Source: Chromobacterium piscinae (lineage in GTDB: Bacteria > Pseudomonadota > Gammaproteobacteria > Burkholderiales > Chromobacteriaceae). Taken from it: DNA of 64,000 nucleotides. The stretch is taken from positions 62,001-126,000 of the forward strand of contig NZ_JAJOHV010000025.1 of the NCBI RefSeq assembly GCF_021129175.1. Reading direction: 5' to 3'. A model generated the notes under the pieces. That model made no database searches. It saw only the letters and a program-made list of their open reading frames with translations, and was not told the origin of the DNA. The position numbers and the translations under genes were made by a program. Each line of letters starts with the position of its first letter. Position 1 is the stretch's first letter. Below are positions 31,805 through 39,373 of this stretch, piece by piece.

Positions 31805-34800
31805 CTACCGTGCGATTCCTCCACCCAGCTTTTCCGTTCTCACTAGCGCAATACCATGTTGGTACTTTATCTGGATTGTTCTTTGTGGACTCATAGTTTC
31901 AACATCAATGAAAGCCTTCCGAGGATGAATAACGCAATTCTCTGCACTGGTCTGCTGTACCACAAAGTGGTCAGTCATACCAACAATCCGCCCCACGTAG
32001 AGACCTGAGTGCCGATCTGGTAACTGAGGTTGTAACTCCATTTCGTTACCAATATCCATCGCTTCTTTGAATCGATCCATCGATTCATGAGCTCTAGTAA
32101 GCATACGCATGGTCGCATAGCGATCGCAGGGGAAATTTGTCACAACCTTTGCAAAGAGGGGGTCCAACTGGATCCTCTCCAACAATACCTGGTGTACCGC
32201 TTCTCCATCTCCCATTTCGAACAGCCTATCGTGCTGACGGCCGCCAAGGATTTCACCTGCACGACCTGGGTCGTGACTGGCAGCAAAGTAATCATGAACA
32301 GCCTGTTCGCCACGTTTACGGGCATCCACCGTAATCGAAGGGGCCTCCCGTTTTTCCTGCCCGAAAAGGTCATGCTTGCCCGGATCTCTCTGTGGGAACG
32401 GTTGATCGGCAGGGATGTCTTCTTGATTGTGAGCCTGCTCAGTGGACGTTTCCGGCGAGATCACAGTTTGCTGCGTAGTGTGCTCTACGCTCAATGCCAG
32501 TGCTCCCTGGTGTAAGGTGTCATCAGCATGGCTGACTGGCTTCCACTCAGACACGTAGGCCGGATCCGCTTGCATTTTCTTGAGCTCTGTCATGACATCT
32601 GCAGCATCCTTCCTCAGCATTTCGAGCTTGGCCAGCTGGGCGAAAGGTTTTTGTAGTTCCTTCTTGGCCTTGTCCAGCTCCAGTTGGTCTTGCTCTCGCT
32701 GCCGCTCGGCGTCGTCAATTCGCAAGTCCAGGCGCCCCAGGAAGTTATCCATCCGGCTGAAAAAGCCGGAAATCTTGAACTCGTCATCGGCCTTGTAGGT
32801 GAGGTTCTCGGGAGTGTGCAAGTGATGGCCATTCATAGTGAAACGCACCAGCCCGCGCTCGCAGTACACCGCGACATCAAAGCCTCGATATTTTCCAACA
32901 GGGATCATCTCCGGCTTGTCAAAAACTGCGGTGCTCTGCTGTTTGATCGCCTGCAGCATGCAGCCGCGCAACGCACCAAGTAACACATCATGTGCGTCCT
33001 TTTTGTAGGCTCTCCCATCCACCAGAAATATCTCATCCTCCTTTTCCTTAGCGGAATTGCGCTCCCGGATGGCTATCTCCATCCTGGCGTTGCTGATCGA
33101 GGTATCCGCGCGGGTGTCGGCACGCTGCAGCCAGCCTACCCGATCCTCCAGACTGTGCCGGTTACGCTTGTAGTTGGAGTAGAGTGCCTCCACCTTCTTC
33201 AAATCGGCATTGATCTGCACTTGCATGAAAATTAACGGATTTCCCGTCGCCGCCGCTTTCATTTCGGCAGCATTGGCCGCCTCGCTGGCGATATCCTCAA
33301 TCACACGTTGCAGGCTGTCACCGCGGCGAAACTGTTCAATGCCGGCAGCTTTGTATTCGATGGTTTGCCACATGCGAGAGTCATATGTCTGTTTAGTCGC
33401 ATAGCGGTAGATCTCGACTTCGAAGCCGTCCGGGTCCTCGTCGTAGAACATGTTGCCCTGGCGCAAAATGCGTCCTTCCCGTTGCTCCAGGTCACTCGGT
33501 CGCCACGGAGCATCGAGGTGATGCTCCGCCACCAAGCGGCGTTGCACATTGGTGCCAGCTCCCATCTTGGTGGTTGAGCCCAATATTATTCGCACGTCAC
33601 CACGGTTTATCTGGTCGAACAGCTTTTGTTTTTTCGCGTCGGTATTGGCCTCGTGGATGAAGCGTATTTCTTCTGGTGGAACGCCAAGGGCAATGAGCTT
33701 GTTGCGTAAGTCGTCGTAGACGCTGAAGTTCACCGTCCCGGCAAGCAGTTCGTCCATCGAAATGGATACATCATTTTCGTCCGGTGCTTCGGGTCCGCCA
33801 TCGTCTACGGATGCCGTCTGGGTAGCATCGATCGACTTGAGGTTCTTCGGCGTGCTCAGGTCGCAAAACACGAGTTGTGTTCCCTTGCGCTCGCGCCAAC
33901 TATCCCAAATGTCGTAAATACGTTTGACTGCTTCGTTAACCTTGCTGCCTTCGAAGTCTGGTGCTGATGGCTCGATTAAGCGGAAGTCCAGACCGGCTTT
34001 ACGCGCGTCATTCGTGATTTTCAGTGGATTGTCGAGCCTCGGGTCTTTAGGCAAATTCTCCATCCGCTGGATGATGCTGCCACGGTTCCAATTGGTGAAG
34101 AATGAGCCATCCGCACGCATCAGCGGGTTGCCATGGTCGTCTAGCGCCTTGCTCTGAATCCCCATGTATTCGGCCTGCAAGGGGGAGCGCTCAACTATCA
34201 CGTTGATCGGCTTGCCTCCTTTTATCTTAGGCACAGGGAAACGTCGGCCTTGCTCAGCCGCCTGGCGGTCCAAATCCGACTTGGTGATAACGTCCGCGAA
34301 CGAGCGGTACAGGCTGATGAGCTCCGGCACATTCTGGAACTTGGCAAACCGACTGTTCAGCTTGTAGTTGACGCCGGTGGCGTCCAGTTCCCAGCCAGTT
34401 ACAACCTGACCGAAGGTGCTGGCCCAGGCGTCGAAATGGACGATTCCGCGACGCTTCAGCTCGTCGTACTGCAAGTAGCGCTGCACGGTATAGAGCTCAG
34501 CTATCGTGTTCGAGATCGGCGTGCCGGTGGCGAAGAAAACGCCGCGGCCGTCGTACTTGGACTGGATATACCGGGCTTTCACAAACAGGTCGAAGGCCTT
34601 GTCGGAACCTGCGAGATTGCCGAGGCCAGAGACCCGGTTCATAGTCGTGTTGATGAACAGGTTCTTGAACTCATGCGCCTCGTCGACGAATAGCCCGTCT
34701 ACGCCCAGGTCCGCAAAGGTCACCGCCAGGTCTTTCTTCCCGGTCTCGGCCGCTTTTTCAAGTTTGGCCTTCATGCGGTCGCGTGACTTCTCCATTTCCT

Positions 34801-37800
34801 TGACCGTGATTCTGTCACCGCCTTCGCTACGGAGGCGAATGATAGAATCGGTCAAATCGTTGATCTGCTCGTGCAGGATCTCGGATAGGGTCTCGTCGGG
34901 CATGCCGATTTTCTTGAATGAGCTGTGCGCGACGATCACGGCGTCCCAGCTGCCGGTCGCGATCTTTGCAAACAGCCGCTCCCGACTTTCCTTCTTAAAG
35001 TCGCCTTTCTCGGCTACCAAGATATTAGCGGTCGGGTAGAGCTCGTAGAAAGCATCTTTCCACTGCAGCAACAGATGGTTTGGCACAACGACCATCGGCT
35101 TTTTCAACAACCCCATCCGTCGCGACTCCATCACCGCCCCGACGCAGACGATGGTTTTGCCGGCACCGACGACGTGGTCGAAGAGCGCAGTGCCTTCCTG
35201 CACGCCACGCCAGATCGCATCCTTCTGGTGCGGCCGAAGGGTGATCGCGGCCGACGACCCAGGCAGAGTCAAGTGGGATCCGTCGTAGCGTGGCGGCACA
35301 TTGGTGTTGAACAGATCGTTGTAGGTGCGCGCCAGCGTTTCGCGCCGTTCTTTGTCTTCCCATACCCAGTCGAGGAAGGCCTGCTTGATTTCGTCGGCCT
35401 TCTGGTTGGCCGCTGCCGTCTTGGCCTCGTTAACGCGCATGATCGGGCCGTTGTCGTCGCGGCCGACCTGTTCCTTCACCCGGGTGGCACGTCCAGCCAG
35501 GATGTTCTCGATCAGCTCGGTGGCGGCAACATCTTCGGTTCCCCATGTCACACGCATCGTCGTCTTGTCGGGTGAAGGCCCGATTTTGGCTACCCATTTG
35601 CCGAGTGAGGGCTGATAAGAGATGTTCGTCCGCACGCCCCCCAGCAGATGCTGGACAAAGCTTGTCACGTAGCGTTCTGGGACCCACGTCGAACCGAGTT
35701 GGATACTGATATCGACTGGTTCGATTGCAGCGGGCTGGACGCGACGCAAGGCGTGGACGTTGGTCTCGTAGCTGGCGTCGCCGGCGCTTGCCTCGATCGC
35801 CTCGGCGAGCTTCTTCTTGACGTTGCCGGACAGGTACTGGGCTCCGGTCTCCCAAGTGCCCTTAGGATTACGAAAGATCAGCCCATCGAGCTCGCGCACG
35901 AGCTCGTCCTCCGGCCGGCCGGACATGCGGACCATTCGCTCCATCTCAACCCGTCCAACCTCGTTCATGCTAACAACGAGGGCGTCTTTGGCTGATTCGA
36001 CCCTTGTGATTTGGCGATGCGGGTTCATCACCCGTTGCGTGAAGATGGCAGCTTTCTGTGCGCTTGAGTCACGCGGTTCGACGCCGGTCTTCCTGGCGAT
36101 CTCCTTAGAGATTCCACGGTCGTAATCGCGCTCAAGCGCATGGAGTAAAGGGTATTCCGGATCCTCTGCAAAAGCCTGCTTATTGACCTGGGCGCTGATA
36201 TAGCCGTGCTTCTTCACGAACCGGTCATAGACTCGATTAAGCTGGCTGCGTAACTGGTTCAATTCGGCGTCGGCGGTCCGCTCGGACTGCTCGGCCAGCA
36301 TCAGTTGGCGCAGCGCTGAGCGCACCTCGATCATGCCCTTGATGCGTTCGCCGGCTTTCTCGTTACGCAGTTCGGCGTATTCGTAATTGCGCTCGTCCAG
36401 GATGTCTGGAAGGCGACGGGCAATCTTGCCGCCGGCGGTGACGAAATAAGCACCGATCTTGGTGTTGTCGGGCACCTCGACGGCTTCATCCCGGCGCGCT
36501 ATGTCGATGCACGGAGCGGACTCGAGAGCGACATAAACGCCCTGCGGCAGCTTGGCGACCGCCTTGGCAAGCTCGTCCGATAGATCCTGTTCTGGCGGAG
36601 CAATAAGCGCGGCCTGACCTCCGCGATACATCGTACCGGCGAGCGCCATCTCGCCCAGCATCATGTCTGGATGGCCGATGAAATACTGATTGAGCTCGAT
36701 CTCCCCTTGGCTGGCGGGATCGCGCACGATCCCGGTATTGACCCAGGACAAATCGACCTGTTGTCCTGCGATGCGCTTCTGCAGGAACACGATGTCGGTC
36801 GTAACCTCGGTCAACGCGTTCTGTTTGAATGCGGTGTTCGGCAACCGGATCGCGCCCAGCAGGTTGGCTTGCTGCGCGACGCGCTCACGCGCGATCGGGT
36901 TTTTCGCGTCCAGGAAGAAATTGCTGACGACTACGGCAACCACTCCACCAGGACGAACCTTATCAAGCGACTTGGCGATGAAATAGTTATGGATTGAGAG
37001 TTCGCTCAAGTCCTTGTGATTGGCATCGTAGACCGATTGGCTGCCGAACGGCGGGTTACCGATCGCCGCGTCGAAGTAGTCGCTGGGGATAGTGACGTCC
37101 TGGAAGCCGCGGTTGATCACCGTGGCTTTCGGATAGAGCGCTTTCGAGATCGCCGCGGTGAGCGGTTCGAGTTCTATGGCGGTGACCTTGTTCTTCGAGC
37201 GCAGCGAGTCGGGCTGCAGACCGATAAAATGGCAGATGCCGGCGGCAGGTTCCAGCACCTTGCCACCGGTAAAGCCGATTCGTTCCAATCCGTCGTAGAT
37301 ACCCTTGATGATCGTGTCGGAGGTGTAATGCGCGTCTTGGGTGGAGCGTCGGGCGGCTTCGTATTCTTCAGTAGTCAGCAAGGCGGCGAGTTCCTTGAAC
37401 TCGCCCGCCCAATCGCTGTTGCGGTGGTCGAAGACCTGGGGCAGGCCGCCCCAGCCGACGTAACGCACCAGAATGGCCTGTTCGTCCTGCAAAGCTGGGC
37501 GGTTCTCTGCCTGCAGCTGCTTGATCAGCTTGATGGCCGCGATATTGTCGCGGTACTTGCTCTTAGCACCGCCTTGGCCAAGGTGGTCGGCCGCGGTGAT
37601 GATGTAGTTGGTAGCGGCGGGGATTACCGCAGTTCGGTTTCCATCAGGTACTGCTGCAGGATCTCGTGCCTCTGCACGCCCGTTGCTTGTGCTTCCAGCG
37701 CCTCCTGCGTGGTCAGCACCTGCTGCTCCAGCTGTTGCTGCTCCAGCAACCGGCCCAGCAGGACGACTTCCCCTTGCGTTTCCAACGCCGTCAGCGCCTC

Positions 37801-38083
37801 CGGCGAGTTGTAGGCCCAGCGATCCAGAATCGCCCAGCCGAACTGGTTGTAGGGGGCTTTGCTCGCCGCCTGCAGAGTTTCCGGAAGCAGCACCTTTTTC
37901 GCCATCTCCAGCGGTTGTGTTTGACCCGTCAGCATGTTGCACTCCTTGTGTGATTACCGGTTGATCGTCATCGATACCCAGCCCATCGTTGAGACGAGTA
38001 ATGGTATCGATGGTTTGACTGAATACAAAATCGAACGAGATTTGGTTGTCGTCCGGAATGGACTGCCGCTCTTTTCGTCTCAT
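31805..38083 (-). CDS. Giant N6-adenine methylase/SNF2-type helicase (DarB-like) with a KfrB tail
   Basis: The product is 2092 residues. After an Ala/Gly-rich N-terminus (about 50-160), the conserved start of this class appears (AADHLGQGGAKSKYRDNIAA, VRYVGWGGLPQVF). The methylase has SAM motif LEPAAGICHFIG (about 277-288) and catalytic NPPFGS (about 343-348). A superfamily 2 helicase follows: RPHQKDAIWRG, Walker A GAGKT at about 971, DEAHEF at about 1133, ATGTPISNTIAELY, and motif VI around LEQREGRILRQGN. Long coiled coils lie at about 1750-1880. The C-terminus is a KfrB-like module (YVGRIVGMTDHFVVQQTSAE). Such proteins resemble phage P1 DarB and COG4646, which protect incoming DNA from restriction. 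The ATG at 38083 has AAGG upstream; much of the N-terminal linker overlaps another likely gene. Confidence 0.88.
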   Translation of the reverse strand: MRRKERQSIPDDNQISFDFVFSQTIDTITRLNDGLGIDDDQPVITQGVQHADGSNTTAGDGEKGAASGNSAGGEQSPLQPVRLGDSGSLGLQLAGGADGVGNARGSRPAGPVAGAATAGAAGADHAGGAGSTSNGRAEARDPAAVPDGNRTAVIPAATNYIITAADHLGQGGAKSKYRDNIAAIKLIKQLQAENRPALQDEQAILVRYVGWGGLPQVFDHRNSDWAGEFKELAALLTTEEYEAARRSTQDAHYTSDTIIKGIYDGLERIGFTGGKVLEPAAGICHFIGLQPDSLRSKNKVTAIELEPLTAAISKALYPKATVINRGFQDVTIPSDYFDAAIGNPPFGSQSVYDANHKDLSELSIHNYFIAKSLDKVRPGGVVAVVVSNFFLDAKNPIARERVAQQANLLGAIRLPNTAFKQNALTEVTTDIVFLQKRIAGQQVDLSWVNTGIVRDPASQGEIELNQYFIGHPDMMLGEMALAGTMYRGGQAALIAPPEQDLSDELAKAVAKLPQGVYVALESAPCIDIARRDEAVEVPDNTKIGAYFVTAGGKIARRLPDILDERNYEYAELRNEKAGERIKGMIEVRSALRQLMLAEQSERTADAELNQLRSQLNRVYDRFVKKHGYISAQVNKQAFAEDPEYPLLHALERDYDRGISKEIARKTGVEPRDSSAQKAAIFTQRVMNPHRQITRVESAKDALVVSMNEVGRVEMERMVRMSGRPEDELVRELDGLIFRNPKGTWETGAQYLSGNVKKKLAEAIEASAGDASYETNVHALRRVQPAAIEPVDISIQLGSTWVPERYVTSFVQHLLGGVRTNISYQPSLGKWVAKIGPSPDKTTMRVTWGTEDVAATELIENILAGRATRVKEQVGRDDNGPIMRVNEAKTAAANQKADEIKQAFLDWVWEDKERRETLARTYNDLFNTNVPPRYDGSHLTLPGSSAAITLRPHQKDAIWRGVQEGTALFDHVVGAGKTIVCVGAVMESRRMGLLKKPMVVVPNHLLLQWKDAFYELYPTANILVAEKGDFKKESRERLFAKIATGSWDAVIVAHSSFKKIGMPDETLSEILHEQINDLTDSIIRLRSEGGDRITVKEMEKSRDRMKAKLEKAAETGKKDLAVTFADLGVDGLFVDEAHEFKNLFINTTMNRVSGLGNLAGSDKAFDLFVKARYIQSKYDGRGVFFATGTPISNTIAELYTVQRYLQYDELKRRGIVHFDAWASTFGQVVTGWELDATGVNYKLNSRFAKFQNVPELISLYRSFADVITKSDLDRQAAEQGRRFPVPKIKGGKPINVIVERSPLQAEYMGIQSKALDDHGNPLMRADGSFFTNWNRGSIIQRMENLPKDPRLDNPLKITNDARKAGLDFRLIEPSAPDFEGSKVNEAVKRIYDIWDSWRERKGTQLVFCDLSTPKNLKSIDATQTASVDDGGPEAPDENDVSISMDELLAGTVNFSVYDDLRNKLIALGVPPEEIRFIHEANTDAKKQKLFDQINRGDVRIILGSTTKMGAGTNVQRRLVAEHHLDAPWRPSDLEQREGRILRQGNMFYDEDPDGFEVEIYRYATKQTYDSRMWQTIEYKAAGIEQFRRGDSLQRVIEDIASEAANAAEMKAAATGNPLIFMQVQINADLKKVEALYSNYKRNRHSLEDRVGWLQRADTRADTSISNARMEIAIRERNSAKEKEDEIFLVDGRAYKKDAHDVLLGALRGCMLQAIKQQSTAVFDKPEMIPVGKYRGFDVAVYCERGLVRFTMNGHHLHTPENLTYKADDEFKISGFFSRMDNFLGRLDLRIDDAERQREQDQLELDKAKKELQKPFAQLAKLEMLRKDAADVMTELKKMQADPAYVSEWKPVSHADDTLHQGALALSVEHTTQQTVISPETSTEQAHNQEDIPADQPFPQRDPGKHDLFGQEKREAPSITVDARKRGEQAVHDYFAASHDPGRAGEILGGRQHDRLFEMGDGEAVHQVLLERIQLDPLFAKVVTNFPCDRYATMRMLTRAHESMDRFKEAMDIGNEMELQPQLPDRHSGLYVGRIVGMTDHFVVQQTSAENCVIHPRKAFIDVETMSPQRTIQIKYQHGIALVRTEKLGGGIAR
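37624..37935 (-). CDS. Small helical protein nested in the helicase N-terminal region
   Basis: The product is 103 residues with a very good ribosome site (AAGGAG, six bases before the ATG). The sequence looks protein-like: VLLPETLQAASKAPYNQFGW, AILDRWAYNSPEALTALETQ, then a Leu/Gln-rich amphipathic helix. In the same interval the larger frame gives only an Ala/Gly-rich string, as expected when one frame is constrained by the other. No family is assigned. Either both frames are translated, or the helicase starts further in by an unusual start. See findings. Confidence 0.6.
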   Translation of the reverse strand: MLTGQTQPLEMAKKVLLPETLQAASKAPYNQFGWAILDRWAYNSPEALTALETQGEVVLLGRLLEQQQLEQQVLTTQEALEAQATGVQRHEILQQYLMETELR

Positions 38084-38276
38084 ATGCGAACCTTGGTTGA
38101 ACCATACGGATCGGCAGGAATTCCCACCGGCGTGTCACAATGGGAGCCAATCCTTGGTTCATAGGTCGCATCTATGGGTCAGGTGTTCACCCGGGGGTTG
38201 CATCGCAAGGTAAGCACCCACGTGACTAATAAATATTAAATATATGTTGCATTTGAAGTCCTCCAACTATTGTTGG

Positions 38277-39230
38277 TTACTGCCCAACAATTTGTTCATT
38301 TTCACTGCTGAAAATCGCCTGTGTGGCCAAGAAAGCGTCGACCATCGCCGGCGTCAAGTAGCACCCCAGGTCAGCCTCCTTGATCAATTCCTCATTTGGC
38401 ATGACCATCACATGAGAGACTGGCACTACTCCAATGCTGATTGCTGGCACACTGCGGGCTGTCGATTTTCCAGTCAGCAGGGCCACCATGATGTTTCCAG
38501 GAGGAACATTGCAATGCGGCAGGTCCACCACAAGGCCGACTTGTTGCCGACCATTTGTCTTAAGCCGAACATGTTGACCCGCGCGCGGATATCCATCACG
38601 CATTTCTGCTAAGCCGCGTAGCACCCAGTCCTGCTGATAGTAGTGGTTGAACTTCATTTCCTCCAGGCTGATCTTATGGTGCCTCTTACGCTCGCCGAGC
38701 TGAATATCGTGCAACATCGCCTCCACGGCCTGCTTGACGGTCTTGCCGGGGAAGCACTTTGCAGGATCGCGCTGGATGAAATGCGAGAGGTAGCCGGTTT
38801 CCGAGATGAACATTTGCCCGACAGCCGCGGCGCGGAATTCAAAATGCCCAGTAAGTGAGGTGGAGTTGCCAGCGTAGGATACGATCGCTGGCATTCCTAG
38901 CACGTGTACAAACATCACCCCTGGTTGACCCCAGATCGGATACTCTCCATCTTTGGCTACCAAGGCTTTGCGTAGGATGGGACCAGGTCGCTGATCGCTG
39001 CTGTAGGAGCCGAAGTGCGTCCCGCCATTCAAGCGAATTACCAGGTCGTCGTAGGCCTTGATAGCTGTATGCGATGCAGTCACATCGCCGTCCAACACAG
39101 CTTCGTTGAACTGTTCCAGATAAGAACGTGCCTCTTCGATATCTTCCTTACCCACGGGAAGCGGCTTAACGTGTCGTTCCCAGTCTTCGATCTCCCACGG
39201 CTGCTTGGTCTTACTCTTTGGTTTCTTCAT
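38277..39230 (-). CDS. Hypothetical plasmid protein upstream of the giant helicase
   Basis: The product is 317 residues; GGGAGA precedes the ATG at 39230. It has no recognised catalytic motif. The N-terminus is strongly basic (KKPKSKTKQPWEIEDWERHV). The middle has a beta-rich segment (VMFVHVLGMPAIVSYAGNST, SLTGHFEFRAAAVGQMF). The end contains VGLVVDLPHCNVPPGNIMVA. An operator copy lies inside its last codons and another in its leader. It is probably the first gene of the unit leading into the helicase. Confidence 0.6.
   Translation of the reverse strand: MKKPKSKTKQPWEIEDWERHVKPLPVGKEDIEEARSYLEQFNEAVLDGDVTASHTAIKAYDDLVIRLNGGTHFGSYSSDQRPGPILRKALVAKDGEYPIWGQPGVMFVHVLGMPAIVSYAGNSTSLTGHFEFRAAAVGQMFISETGYLSHFIQRDPAKCFPGKTVKQAVEAMLHDIQLGERKRHHKISLEEMKFNHYYQQDWVLRGLAEMRDGYPRAGQHVRLKTNGRQQVGLVVDLPHCNVPPGNIMVALLTGKSTARSVPAISIGVVPVSHVMVMPNEELIKEADLGCYLTPAMVDAFLATQAIFSSENEQIVGQ
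38299..38314. promoter_or_regulatory. 16-bp operator, one-mismatch copy
   Basis: TTTTCACTGCTGAAAA is in the last codons of the gene ending at 38277, 215 bases before the helicase ATG on the minus strand. The same variant occurs at 48017. Confidence 0.6.
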
Positions 39231-39310
39231 GGCTTCTCCCGCGCGTTCTTGGCGACGTATTGGTTTCCATGCAAGTGGTTTCCGTCTTGCCTAAGGACAC
39301 GACCAGGATA

Positions 39311-39324
39311 GCAATATAGATTGC
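39311..39324. promoter_or_regulatory. AT-rich palindrome, one mismatch
   Basis: GCAATATAGATTGC is related to the perfect palindrome at 3170 and lies between the operator at 39355 and the start at 39230. Confidence 0.35.
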
Positions 39325-39354
39325 ACAATGCAACATCAAAATGTTATGAAACTA

Positions 39355-39370
39355 TTTTCACCAGTGAAAA
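39355..39370. promoter_or_regulatory. 16-bp operator, perfect copy
   Basis: TTTTCACCAGTGAAAA is located between the relaxase stop (39374) and the minus-strand gene starting at 39230, whose promoter it probably controls. Confidence 0.75.
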
Positions 39371-39373
39371 CGC

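Noticed and set aside
37016-37813. Plus-strand open frame of 265 codons opposite the helicase gene, with others at 34250-35615
   Set aside because: Antisense shadows of a well-supported coding frame in GC-rich DNA; no ribosome site or family.
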